Shown here in pieces: positions 24,486 through 32,999 of a DNA stretch of 64,000 nt. The stretch spans positions 62,001-126,000 of the forward strand of contig JBAPOP010000162.1 in assembly GCA_049279675.1 (NCBI GenBank), given 5' to 3'. Numbering within the stretch: the first letter of the stretch is position 1; every line of letters begins with the position of its first letter. The DNA comes from Palsa-147 sp049279675 (GTDB lineage Bacteria > Acidobacteriota > Terriglobia > Acidiferrales > UBA7541). A program made the translations under genes and the position numbers. Below the pieces are notes generated by a model, which was not told the origin of the DNA, did no database searches, and saw nothing but the letters and a program-made list of their open reading frames with translations.

Positions 24486-25609
24486 CAGAGCTCTAAAAAT
24501 TCCTTGGGCGCGCTGGTGAGAATTTGAGCGCGTTTTTCCGCCGTAACTCCGTCATCCTCGACTACCAATACGTCATCTTCGATGCGTATTCCGCCGACAT
24601 TTTCCACGTATATGCCGGGCTCAATTGTGACGACATTGCCGGCCACCAGCTTGGTTGTTTCACCGCGTCCCAGGCGGGGGGCCTCGTGAACTTCAATCCC
24701 CAAGCCATGCCCGGTGCTGTGAGTGAAAAACCGCGCCAACCGATGGCGTTGCAGAACGCGCCGGGCCGCCGAATCGACGTCTCCGGCGCTAACCCCGGGT
24801 TTCAGCGCCCGAATAGCCGCTTCCTGAGCGTTGAGAACCGCCCCATACCATTCGCGTACCCTGCGGGGCGCCCTCCCCACGAAAACGGTCCGCGTCATGT
24901 CGCTACAATAGCCGCGGAGTATAGCACCCAGATCGAGGACGACCAACTCGTTTTTGCTTATGGGCTTATCGGAGGGCCTGGCGTGAGGCAACGCTGAGCG
25001 AGCCCCAGAAGCCACAATCGTTTCAAAGGACGCTCCGCTAGCGCCCCTGCGCCGCATGCAGTATTCAATCTCGGCTGCAAGCTCATTTTCGAGAACTCCC
25101 GGACGAATCAGGGGTATCACATCGGCGAAAACAGCACTCACGAGATCGGCTGCCTCCTTCATCGCCTGAATCTCGTTTGGGTCTTTCACGCCGCGAAGGC
25201 CGGAGATTAGGCCGGGGTCCCTCCGCATGCGGACGCGGGTCCCAGCGGCCTTCCGTAGCACGGCAAACTGGGCGACAGTAACCCGCCCAGGCGAATAGAA
25301 GACCGCTTTGCGCGCACGCGATTGTGATAGCAGTCCTCCAGCTTCGGCGAAAAGAGGTTTGCTGGCGATCAGCAAGTCGACGCCAGACGTCTCCTCGCTC
25401 GCCTGAATCGTGTAGCGGCTGTCCGTGATAAGCGTCGATTCGCCGCACGAGACAATCAGAAGCGCATTGCTTCCCGAGAAGCCGCATAGATAGCGAATAT
25501 CCGGGAGATGCGAGACGAGGATTGCGTCAGCGTGTATCCCAGAAAAACGAATCCGGAGCCTTTGTTGCCGGCTCCGGAGTCCGTAATCGGTAAGATTGTT
25601 ATTCGTCAA
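24485..25609 (-). CDS. Xaa-Pro aminopeptidase-like M24 metallopeptidase
   Basis: 374 residues. The N-terminal creatinase-like domain (about 1-135, DAILVSHLPDIRYLCGFSGSNALLI) is followed by a pita-bread catalytic domain. Metal ligands can be seen in VVLDLGAILRGYCSDMTRT (two Asp), HSTGHGLGIEVHEAP (His) and TIEPGIYVENVGGIRIEDDV (two Glu). It should remove N-terminal residues before proline, in the cytosol; PepP and PepQ types cannot be separated with certainty. Its start is directly after the pilQ stop with no gap, so it is read as part of the pilus operon. Confidence 0.92.
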   Translation of the reverse strand: MTNNNLTDYGLRSRQQRLRIRFSGIHADAILVSHLPDIRYLCGFSGSNALLIVSCGESTLITDSRYTIQASEETSGVDLLIASKPLFAEAGGLLSQSRARKAVFYSPGRVTVAQFAVLRKAAGTRVRMRRDPGLISGLRGVKDPNEIQAMKEAADLVSAVFADVIPLIRPGVLENELAAEIEYCMRRRGASGASFETIVASGARSALPHARPSDKPISKNELVVLDLGAILRGYCSDMTRTVFVGRAPRRVREWYGAVLNAQEAAIRALKPGVSAGDVDSAARRVLQRHRLARFFTHSTGHGLGIEVHEAPRLGRGETTKLVAGNVVTIEPGIYVENVGGIRIEDDVLVVEDDGVTAEKRAQILTSAPKEFLEL

Positions 25610-27904
25610 CTAGTTCGGAAGAATCCGGGGCGTCAGGAAGAAGAGCAATTCCTGAGAAGTCGAGCTAACCGTCGTGTTGCGGAAGAGATTGCCGATAATC
25701 GGCAGGCTTCCGAACAGAGGAACCTGGGAAACGGCCGTTTGCTGGTTCGACACGATGATGCCGCCGATCACAACTGTGCCACCGTCGCTGATTGTCACGC
25801 GAGTGTCTTCTTCCTGCGTGTCAATGGCCGGGATACCTTCGACGCGCGGTATGGCCTGATCGATCTGATCGTTCGTCACTTTAACGTCCATGAAGATCGT
25901 GCCTTCCGCCGTAATCTGGGGAGTTACTTCGAGCTGGAGCACGGCATCCACGAACTGGACCGAGATCGTGTTATTGACGATAGTCTGGACAGGGATTTTC
26001 GTACCCTGTTTAACCTGGGCCTTCTGGTTGTTCTGCGTGATCAATCGAGGCTTTGAAATCAGTTTGCCGACGCCCTTTGTCTCAGCCGCATCGATGATGA
26101 GGTCGAGGGCAAAGTTACGCGACGTGAATCCGTACGAAATACCGCTCGTCGGCGCGGCTGCGCCAAGTCCCACGCTCAACGGCATCTGAGATCCCGACGA
26201 GGAACCCGTGCTGACGACTAGCGGAGGAGTCGGGAGCCCAGGCCCGCGGGTGAGTTCACTGGTTCCGACGCCTTGATCGCCGCCGAATACGTTGTTGCGG
26301 CTGGCGGTACCCGCGGAAAACGCCCACTGCGTACCGATCGCGCTCGCGAAGTTGCGGTTGGCGGCCACAACGCGCGCCTCAATTTCCACTTGCTGAGACT
26401 TGCGGTCGAGCTGGCGGATGAGATTGTCCATCACGGGGAGGACGCTCGGAATGTCGCGGATGATTACGGTGTTCGAACGCGCGTCGCCGATGACATCGCC
26501 GCGCGAGGACGAGAACTTCCTCAACGTAGCGACAATCTCATCAGACTTCGCGTAACTCAATACACGAGTGGTAGTAATGATGTCCGCGGCTTCGGCCTGC
26601 GCCTGCGACAATTCGTGCGCTTCCTGAGCTTCCTTCTTAATCGTGTCCCGAGTCGCAATTCTTAGGACGTTGCCGTCGAGTTGCTTTTCGAGATCGTTGT
26701 TGTGCAGGACGATATCGAGAGCCTGATCCCACGGCACATCATCGAGCACGATGGTGAGGTTGCCCTTGACGTTGGGGTCGACGACGATATTTAGGCCGCT
26801 GATCTCATGAATCAGGCGGAAGAAATCGCGCAGATCGACATCCTTCAAGTTCACCGAAATCGGCTCGCCGGAATACCGCCCGGAAGGGGCAGGAGTCGAT
26901 GCTTGCTGCGCATCAGCCGCCGCCTTGGTGGCATCCGTGCCGGTAGGACCCGGTGCTCCTACAGCCTTCTTCGTGTCAGGCTCGGAAGCCAATCCCGCGT
27001 TCGCTTGAGTCAAGCTGGCCGGCAAAGCTACTGACGGGGCCGATACAGGCGCTACGTTCTGTGTGGTGTTAACCGAAGACGCATTCGCATCTGCCGCTCC
27101 CTTTGCGGAGCCCTTGGTAGCGCTGCCGCCGACGAAGTCAACCGTAACGGTATTGCCCTTGGCGTTTACGGTGTATGGCGCGAGTGCGCGCAGTTCGATC
27201 ACGACGCGCGCGACTTCGGGAGAAAATTGAGCGAGTCGAATCGCTCGAACCGGTTCGAGATTACTTGCGATGTTGCGATCCGACGTCTTTACCTGGGCTC
27301 CGGTGAAATCGAGAACGATTCTATCCGGATGTGCGAGTCTTGAAACGTGGTACGTCAGCGGTGCGCTGCCCGTAACGTTAACTTCCGTATCGCCGCCTGA
27401 TTGCTCGAGGCGTACGTGTTCGATTCCAGGGGCGGAAGTGTTCGACGGCTTTGCATCCGTGACAGGAACATCGTCCGTGGATGCGGTGGGTGATGCGTGC
27501 AAACTTGTGCCGGCCACGATGAGCGTCAATTCGGAGGTTCCGGCGCGTTCGACCTTCGGCTCCGCGTCGGCGCTCATCCGAACTTCAACGCGCACGATTG
27601 GCTTCGCCCCGCCGTAAGACAGCACGCGGTAGCCACTCACCAACCGGGAGTCGACAGTCCGGGCAGCCGTCGGCACCGGGGCCGAGACGCCGCTCAGATC
27701 GAGCACGAACAAAGAGCGGTTGGGCCGGCTCGTCGTGTACCCGAATGGACCAGTGGCCTGTGCGACCAGCCGCACCACGCCGTCCTTGACTTCGCTATTG
27801 AGCCGGACGACCGGCGCAGACTCAGCGCGCAGAATCCCACTCGTCGAAAAAAGGGTTGCCGCGAAAAGAAGGGCAAGTCCCCACGGTTGCCGTATCATCC
27901 TCAT
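25610..27904 (-). CDS. pilQ: Type IV pilus secretin PilQ
   Basis: 764 residues with a signal peptide (GLALLFAATLFSTSGILRAES). Two AMIN domains (about 30-120 and 165-255) that bind peptidoglycan come first, then an Ala/Ser/Thr-rich linker (about 260-345), the secretin N0/STN domain (ISVNLKDVDLRDFFRLIHEISGLNIVVD), an N1 domain (TTTRVLSYAKSDEIVATLRKF) and the C-terminal secretin pore (about 520-764) with ISKPRLITQNNQKAQVKQG and IPVQTIV. It forms the outer-membrane channel for the pilus. It overlaps pilP by 4 bp. Confidence 0.96.
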   Translation of the reverse strand: MRMIRQPWGLALLFAATLFSTSGILRAESAPVVRLNSEVKDGVVRLVAQATGPFGYTTSRPNRSLFVLDLSGVSAPVPTAARTVDSRLVSGYRVLSYGGAKPIVRVEVRMSADAEPKVERAGTSELTLIVAGTSLHASPTASTDDVPVTDAKPSNTSAPGIEHVRLEQSGGDTEVNVTGSAPLTYHVSRLAHPDRIVLDFTGAQVKTSDRNIASNLEPVRAIRLAQFSPEVARVVIELRALAPYTVNAKGNTVTVDFVGGSATKGSAKGAADANASSVNTTQNVAPVSAPSVALPASLTQANAGLASEPDTKKAVGAPGPTGTDATKAAADAQQASTPAPSGRYSGEPISVNLKDVDLRDFFRLIHEISGLNIVVDPNVKGNLTIVLDDVPWDQALDIVLHNNDLEKQLDGNVLRIATRDTIKKEAQEAHELSQAQAEAADIITTTRVLSYAKSDEIVATLRKFSSSRGDVIGDARSNTVIIRDIPSVLPVMDNLIRQLDRKSQQVEIEARVVAANRNFASAIGTQWAFSAGTASRNNVFGGDQGVGTSELTRGPGLPTPPLVVSTGSSSGSQMPLSVGLGAAAPTSGISYGFTSRNFALDLIIDAAETKGVGKLISKPRLITQNNQKAQVKQGTKIPVQTIVNNTISVQFVDAVLQLEVTPQITAEGTIFMDVKVTNDQIDQAIPRVEGIPAIDTQEEDTRVTISDGGTVVIGGIIVSNQQTAVSQVPLFGSLPIIGNLFRNTTVSSTSQELLFFLTPRILPN

Positions 27905-28455
27905 TGCTGCTCTCCTGCGCTCGCGTAGAGTCGCTTCGTAACTTCCCGCTCGACCGGCTTGCCAAATGCGTCCTTGGTCGATTCCCGGAAAACTACCCCA
28001 TCCAAATTAATTTTTTCAACTTCGCCATCGTAGAGCCGATCACCTTCGCGGACGAAATAGACACGTTGCTGTGGGTTGGAGACTACCGCAATCATACCTG
28101 ATTGCGATTTAATCGCCCCATCCACCCGAATCGATGCGATCACCAAACCGGCCTTGCCTGGAGGCAAATTCGCGCCGGTGTCCGTCTTCGACACATTGAG
28201 CAACGATTGGAAAGGATCGCGGCGGGCAGCAACAGTGGCTGTCGGCTGCCCCTCAGCCTTCGGAGCCCCCGCTGCGGGCTTGGTGGCCGTAGCTTGGGCC
28301 GCCTTGGCCTTATGCGTTTTCTTGTGTGCGGCGTTCGGTTGCTGTGCCGGCGCACTGCTTGCCGGAGGCGGCGTCTGCGCAGCCAAGGTCGAAGCAAAGG
28401 CAAGCGTCATACCCGCCACCGCAATCGTACTGGCGATCGAATTCAAGAGTTTCAT
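27901..28455 (-). CDS. pilP: Type IV pilus assembly protein PilP
   Basis: 184 residues. A signal peptide (about 1-26, ending STLAAQ) is followed by a Pro/Ala/Lys-rich disordered region (about 27-80) and a small beta domain starting RRDPFQSLLN, with GLVIASIRVDGAIKSQSGMIAVV and VYFVREGDRLYDGEVEKI. Many PilP proteins are lipoproteins, but no lipobox cysteine is visible here, so it is likely soluble in the periplasm. PilP links the PilMNO inner-membrane complex to the PilQ secretin. The gene lies 20 bp after pilO and overlaps pilQ by 4 bp. Confidence 0.93.
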   Translation of the reverse strand: MKLLNSIASTIAVAGMTLAFASTLAAQTPPPASSAPAQQPNAAHKKTHKAKAAQATATKPAAGAPKAEGQPTATVAARRDPFQSLLNVSKTDTGANLPPGKAGLVIASIRVDGAIKSQSGMIAVVSNPQQRVYFVREGDRLYDGEVEKINLDGVVFRESTKDAFGKPVEREVTKRLYASAGEQQ

Positions 28456-28475
28456 ATCTCTATTATCCTGATTCC

Positions 28476-29105
28476 CTACCGCTTTACCGGCTGAGTAGCC
28501 GCGGCCTGTTGCTGGCCCGGCTCGGTGAAAAATGTTGTCACAGTCATTGTTCCCGTAACAGATGTTCCCGGCGTGACAGGAAACTTCGTTGCTCCGCCGT
28601 TCTGCGCAAGCGCGTCGAATCTGAGATCGCCCACATTGATGATCCGGGAGAGGCGGCTCAACTTTCCGAAGAAATCCAACATCGAGTAATAAGGCCCATC
28701 TGCCTCGAGATCGAACGGCATTTCGAAATGGTAGTCCTTGGACACGACTGGCTTCGTCGTAATCCTGCGAAGCGAAACGCCAGAGGTGCTCGCCGCCGTT
28801 TGGAGCATGATGATGAACTGGTCCACTTGTTTGTCTTCTGGAACGATCGTCTGGAGCGTTGCAAGTTGCTTTTGCAAAGCATCCATCTCGCCCTGCAGTT
28901 CGACGCGGCGCTGCTGGTAGACGCGCAGGTTCGCGACCTCGTTTTCAAGCGGCTTCAATTGAGTCTTGGCGGCCTCAAGATCGGCGCGTACGCGCTGATT
29001 GGGGAACCCCGGAACCCATAGGCCAAGAATTACGATTACAACCGCAAGGCCGAGATAAAAAACGGCCTGCAGAGGCAAAGGCCAATCTCTGAACGGCGTC
29101 GCCAT
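28476..29105 (-). CDS. pilO: Type IV pilus assembly protein PilO
   Basis: 209 residues from the ATG at 29105 (MATPFRDWPLPLQ); the frame is open to 29162 but that would overlap pilN. One membrane helix (about 14-33, AVFYLGLAVVIVILGLWV), a coiled coil (about 40-90, RADLEAAKTQLKPLENEVANL) and a periplasmic ferredoxin-like domain (VDQFIIMLQTAASTSGVSLRRI, ADGPYYSMLDFFGKLSRLSRII). It pairs with PilN. It is 4 bp after pilN. Confidence 0.94.
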   Translation of the reverse strand: MATPFRDWPLPLQAVFYLGLAVVIVILGLWVPGFPNQRVRADLEAAKTQLKPLENEVANLRVYQQRRVELQGEMDALQKQLATLQTIVPEDKQVDQFIIMLQTAASTSGVSLRRITTKPVVSKDYHFEMPFDLEADGPYYSMLDFFGKLSRLSRIINVGDLRFDALAQNGGATKFPVTPGTSVTGTMTVTTFFTEPGQQQAAATQPVKR

Positions 29106-29109
29106 GAGT

Positions 29110-29739
29110 CTAGCTCCTGCCCCGCGGCGCAGGCGCAGCAGGCGCCGCTGGGGCGCTCGCACCCTGCACAGTTTGCGAACTTGCGATTTCCGCAGTCATT
29201 GAGAAAGCGAATGTAGTTACCGATTTCACGATATCGTTTTCCTTGGCTTCCTTGATTTCGACCTTGTCGAAATATCCGGAGCGCTTCATCTGAGTGAGGA
29301 AGTTGGCCACAGCGTTCACGGAACTTGCCTCGCCGTCAAACGTGATGGTGTTCCCCGCCTTCGTCATGTCCGTCAGCCAAAGTCCGTCGGTATGAGCGAC
29401 AGTGTTAGCCACGTTCTGAAGCAGATCCTGGCCACCTGTCCGTCCCTTTTGCAACAGTTCAATCACGTTGATGCGCTGTTGCAGGACGGCCTTTTCAGCC
29501 TCGAACTGCGTCACTTGCTGCTTTACCTGTTCGAGACGCGCTCTCTCCGCTTCCAGCCGGTGGATTTGATCGTTCGTCGCGTCGAGATCTTTCTTTTGTG
29601 ATGCGTAGGTGACGAACAAAAAGACGAACGCCACGACAAGCGCGGCAATCAGCATTCCCACGCGAAGTGTCGCTTCGACCGGAACCGATTGCTTTGCGGC
29701 CCGCGGACGGGCTTGACCGAGTAAGTTAATCCGGATCAT
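29110..29739 (-). CDS. pilN: Type IV pilus assembly protein PilN
   Basis: 209 residues. It begins with MIRINLLGQARP, the conserved N-terminal peptide that binds the groove of PilM. One membrane helix (about 28-48), a coiled coil (about 55-100, DATNDQIHRLEAERARLEQV) and a ferredoxin-like periplasmic domain follow. It ends in an Ala/Pro-rich tail. It forms the PilN-PilO heterodimer of the alignment complex. Its start overlaps the end of pilM by 4 bp. Confidence 0.95.
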   Translation of the reverse strand: MIRINLLGQARPRAAKQSVPVEATLRVGMLIAALVVAFVFLFVTYASQKKDLDATNDQIHRLEAERARLEQVKQQVTQFEAEKAVLQQRINVIELLQKGRTGGQDLLQNVANTVAHTDGLWLTDMTKAGNTITFDGEASSVNAVANFLTQMKRSGYFDKVEIKEAKENDIVKSVTTFAFSMTAEIASSQTVQGASAPAAPAAPAPRGRS

Positions 29740-30788
29740 GGTGTGTCAAAACTCCTCAAGGCCAGACCGACGGCGATAGCCAGCCGAGGCGCCATTTCGC
29801 GGAGCTGGTTCTCGTCATAACGGTCCGGGGCGATCGCGATCTTTCGGAACGGGTACAGCTCTTCGACCGGCATCGCAAATTCCTCGCGGAGAAGGTCGAG
29901 CAATCCCGGTACGCGCGCCGTTCCACCGGCAACTACGATTCGGCGAATGTTTTCGCCGCTGGCCGTGGCGCGGAAAAAGTCGAACGTCTTTTGAATCTCC
30001 AAAATCAAGATGTCGGAAACGGAGCGGAGGATGGCCGTGCGCTGTTCTTCGGTAACGCCCGCGTGGCTTCCGCCCATCTTAAGTTTTTCGGCATCCTCAA
30101 AGCTGAGATCGAGTTCCTTTTGAAGCGCATCGGTGTACTGATTGCCGCCGACCGAGACGTCGCGCGTGAACAGAGGCGTGAACCCTCGCACGATATTGAT
30201 ATTCATGACGCTCGCGCCCACGTTCAAGAGGGCCACGACCTGCGTCGGATCGGGATCATAGTTGACTTCAAAACAATTCTGCAGCGCGAACGCGTCAATG
30301 TCCACGACGACCGGAGTTTTCCCCGATTGTGCCAAAACGTTTGTGTGATTCAGAATCTTGTCTTTTTTTACCGCGACCAGAAGAACGTCCATTTGATTCT
30401 CGGTCGCTTCGAGAAGCTGGTAGCTCAGGTTAACGTCGGCGATGTCAAAGGGAATGTGCTGGCTCGCTTCATTGTGGATTCGATCGTAAAGCTCTTCCTC
30501 GCTCATCAGCGGCATCGGAACTCGCTTCACGATAACAGAGTGTCCGGAGACCGAAGTGGCAACATCTTTGGATTTTATTTTCTGCGCTTCAAAGATTGCG
30601 GTGATTTTCTCGGCGACCGATGGCGCGTCCATGATGGCGCCGTCGACGACGGTATCTTGAGCCAGCGGCTCGAGTCCGAAGCTGACAAGCTCAAATCCCT
30701 GCTTTGACCTCTTGAGCTCAACAGCTTTCACAGAACTCGACCCGATATCGAGCCCAACCAACGACCTCGTCTTTCCAAGATTAAACAT
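29736..30788 (-). CDS. pilM: Type IV pilus assembly protein PilM
   Basis: 350 residues from the ATG at 30788 (MFNLGKTRSLVGLDIG), which follows GAGGGG; an ATG at 30842 would add an unrelated 18-residue lead. It is an actin-like ATPase of the FtsA/PilM group: phosphate-1 motif VGLDIGSSSVKAVEL, VVVDIDAFALQNCFE, the phosphate-2 region ALLNVGASVMNINIV and the adenosine motif IVVAGGTARVPGL. It sits on the cytoplasmic face and recruits PilN. It is the first gene of the pilMNOPQ cluster. Confidence 0.95.
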   Translation of the reverse strand: MFNLGKTRSLVGLDIGSSSVKAVELKRSKQGFELVSFGLEPLAQDTVVDGAIMDAPSVAEKITAIFEAQKIKSKDVATSVSGHSVIVKRVPMPLMSEEELYDRIHNEASQHIPFDIADVNLSYQLLEATENQMDVLLVAVKKDKILNHTNVLAQSGKTPVVVDIDAFALQNCFEVNYDPDPTQVVALLNVGASVMNINIVRGFTPLFTRDVSVGGNQYTDALQKELDLSFEDAEKLKMGGSHAGVTEEQRTAILRSVSDILILEIQKTFDFFRATASGENIRRIVVAGGTARVPGLLDLLREEFAMPVEELYPFRKIAIAPDRYDENQLREMAPRLAIAVGLALRSFDTP

Positions 30789-31240
30789 CGCGCGGCCCCT
30801 CGCTCCCTGCTCCGCAATCGCGGTTAGTGCGCTCATGCTCATGCCGTGAATCGGGAAAAATCAAAATTCAAAAACTGTGTTGCCGAATCCCCGTACTGAA
30901 TCCCCTCTACGAGCCGGCCCACACCCGACAGGCCGACTTTCCGCGCCACGCGCCAGTAGTACTAACCTTGCTGGTACGTCGCGCTTTTTTCGTTTATTAC
31001 ATCCCAGACACCGAGTGTCAAGCGGGGTGTTCGGGCGGTGTGCTGTTGGTTAAGAGCAAACTGGAATCACTCGGGGAAGGTATTTACGCTATTGGCAGGG
31101 TCGAGAGGCAAATTTTGGCGCAATGGCGCATTTTGAGACCGCCTGGAACGGCCTGAATTGCAGGGCTGGCGCGGGTACGCGACGTCTGTAGCGCTCGTAG
31201 ACTTTGCCGCGACTATGGACGCGACCGGGACGGTACTACG
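30789..31240. other. Intergenic leader region upstream of pilM
   Basis: A 452-bp gap between pilM and the 3' end of the VWFA-related gene. It holds the pil promoter candidate at about 31.0 kb and an untranslated leader of roughly 200 bases. No RNA gene, terminator or clear hairpin element was recognised in the rest. Confidence 0.5.
30994..31021 (-). promoter_or_regulatory. Candidate sigma-70-type promoter of the pil operon
   Basis: On the minus strand a consensus TTGACA (31021-31016) is followed after 16 bp by TAATAA (30999-30994). Transcription would start near 30987 and give a leader of about 200 bases before pilM. No RpoN-type GG-N10-GC element was noticed. Confidence 0.55.
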
Positions 31241-32941
31241 TCATTTCTTGTCGGCAGTTAGATATGGCGCCAGCGGAATTTGCAACGATCCAATTTTGTT
31301 GCGCCCGCCATCCAGCACGATCACACGAAGTTGCGCCGCGTTTGGTACGAGAGGCAGTTCCTGTTCGAACGAAAGGCCCTGCGCCATCAATTGCTTCAGC
31401 GTTTCAGCGTCGAGCGATACGGGAAATCTTCGCCGGCTGGTGCGGACGATCTGGCCTTTGCCATCAAACTGAACAAACGCAAATTCGATGATCTCGTTCC
31501 ACGCGCCATCCTTTTCTTCGAAATCGAACTGCCGGGGATCGAGGGCGATGGCGAGATTTAACTTGGTTTCGTCGTCGACGCGAGCGGACGTGACGTGCGC
31601 GCGAACACTGATCTCAGTGGCTTCGAGCGGGCCCTTCGCGGCTTCAGACATCAGTGCCATTCGAGTGTCGGGCGAGTCTCGAGACTCACCGAACGCGAAG
31701 TAGCCTTCGCGGGTGTGTACTTGAGCGCCGGACGCTTTCACTTTCACGTGAATTGTATGGAAGCTGCCATCCCATTTCACGTCGCTCGGATAAAAACCCA
31801 TTTCGTAGGTCAATTGCGAGTCGCTGATAGCCTCTCGAATCGATCCCATGATGTCGTTCGTGCTGTAAAAGGCTCGCCCGCCCGTTCTTGCTGCGAGCGT
31901 TCGCATCGGCGCGAGAGCCGTCATGTCGGAAGCCTGAACAATGCCCGAATCGTTCATGCCACCACCGATGAGCCCATGGGCGTCGACAGGATAAATCGAG
32001 ATATTCGCGGTGATCAACGCTCGAGCGGTCAGTTCGAATTCGGAAGCGAATTGCGTTAGCCTTCCATCCTCGGTGCGCTCCAGATTGTTGGACTCGATGC
32101 TGAACGGAAAATCGCCGGCAACCCAAATCAGGCTTTTGCGGCCGGGGAGACCGCCGACGTGATCGGCGATTAAGCGCAGGGCTTCCGTCGTCAACTGCAA
32201 CCGAGCCGGAGTGATCGCTTGAGCCTCGTCAATTCCGGCGTCTTTTTCGGCCGCGGCCATTTGCGGGTTCCACCGGTTCGTAGCGGTAGTTTCGGGCGTG
32301 TTCAAATCAGTCGAGAGCTTGCCGCCCTTGTAATCGTTGAGCGCCTGGACCAAGCGCGAAGCATCGCTCGTGAAGTCATGCAGCACTTGAAGATGCTCGC
32401 GAAGCATATACAGAGCAACGCGATCCGCGGGCTGAATCGTCCGGAGATACTTTATGATCTGGGCCCGCGCGCGAGTCTGATCAAAGAAGTCCGTATTCAG
32501 CGCGTCTAGCAAAATCACCGTGACGCTTGACGGAACGACTGCCGGACCTCCGAGGTCATTCGTGTAGGTATCCGCGGGAAGAGGATCCGACGCAGAGGGA
32601 GTCGGTTGATTCGTGTGAATCGAAAAGGCTGATATCGGCTGAGGCTTTTTGTCGTCGAGAACGGCGAAATCGTCCTTTGTGAGGCCTTCGATCGGTTTCC
32701 CATGCCTGTCGAGCACGCGCACGCTCAACTGAACCATTCGGGTTTCTACCTGCAAAGGACGGACGTGAGTCTCCTGGGTCGGGGCGGCTTGCGGCGCGGA
32801 CGATTGCGCTGGCGGCGCCTGAGTTTTTTCGTCCTGAGTGGCTTGTGGAATATTTCTCGGACGTGCCGCGGCTAAGTCAATGTCGGGAACGATTGCTGCG
32901 CACAGACCAACGAGCGCAATCACAGTGAGCCCAAGTTTCAC
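31241..32941 (-). CDS. Exported VWFA-related acidobacterial protein without a standard MIDAS
   Basis: 566 residues from a GTG at 32941, giving a signal-like helix (VKLGLTVIALVGLCAAIVPD); the frame stays open to 33136, inside ubiD. A Pro/Gln/Ala linker precedes the conserved opening VRVLDRHGKPIEGLTKDDFAVLDD. The von Willebrand type A part follows with TVILLDALNTDFFDQTRARAQIIKYL, where the DxSxS metal motif is replaced by DALNT. PVDAHGL and MGFYPSDVKWDGSFHTIHVKVKASG follow, then a further beta-rich C-terminal region to the end. This form is expanded in acidobacteria and unassigned in function; an extracytoplasmic binding role is likely. Confidence 0.82.
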   Translation of the reverse strand: MKLGLTVIALVGLCAAIVPDIDLAAARPRNIPQATQDEKTQAPPAQSSAPQAAPTQETHVRPLQVETRMVQLSVRVLDRHGKPIEGLTKDDFAVLDDKKPQPISAFSIHTNQPTPSASDPLPADTYTNDLGGPAVVPSSVTVILLDALNTDFFDQTRARAQIIKYLRTIQPADRVALYMLREHLQVLHDFTSDASRLVQALNDYKGGKLSTDLNTPETTATNRWNPQMAAAEKDAGIDEAQAITPARLQLTTEALRLIADHVGGLPGRKSLIWVAGDFPFSIESNNLERTEDGRLTQFASEFELTARALITANISIYPVDAHGLIGGGMNDSGIVQASDMTALAPMRTLAARTGGRAFYSTNDIMGSIREAISDSQLTYEMGFYPSDVKWDGSFHTIHVKVKASGAQVHTREGYFAFGESRDSPDTRMALMSEAAKGPLEATEISVRAHVTSARVDDETKLNLAIALDPRQFDFEEKDGAWNEIIEFAFVQFDGKGQIVRTSRRRFPVSLDAETLKQLMAQGLSFEQELPLVPNAAQLRVIVLDGGRNKIGSLQIPLAPYLTADKK

Positions 32942-32999
32942 TATCGTAGAGTTTACTCCATGACTCGACAGCTTGCATCCGGGGGCCGCTTCGGGAAGG

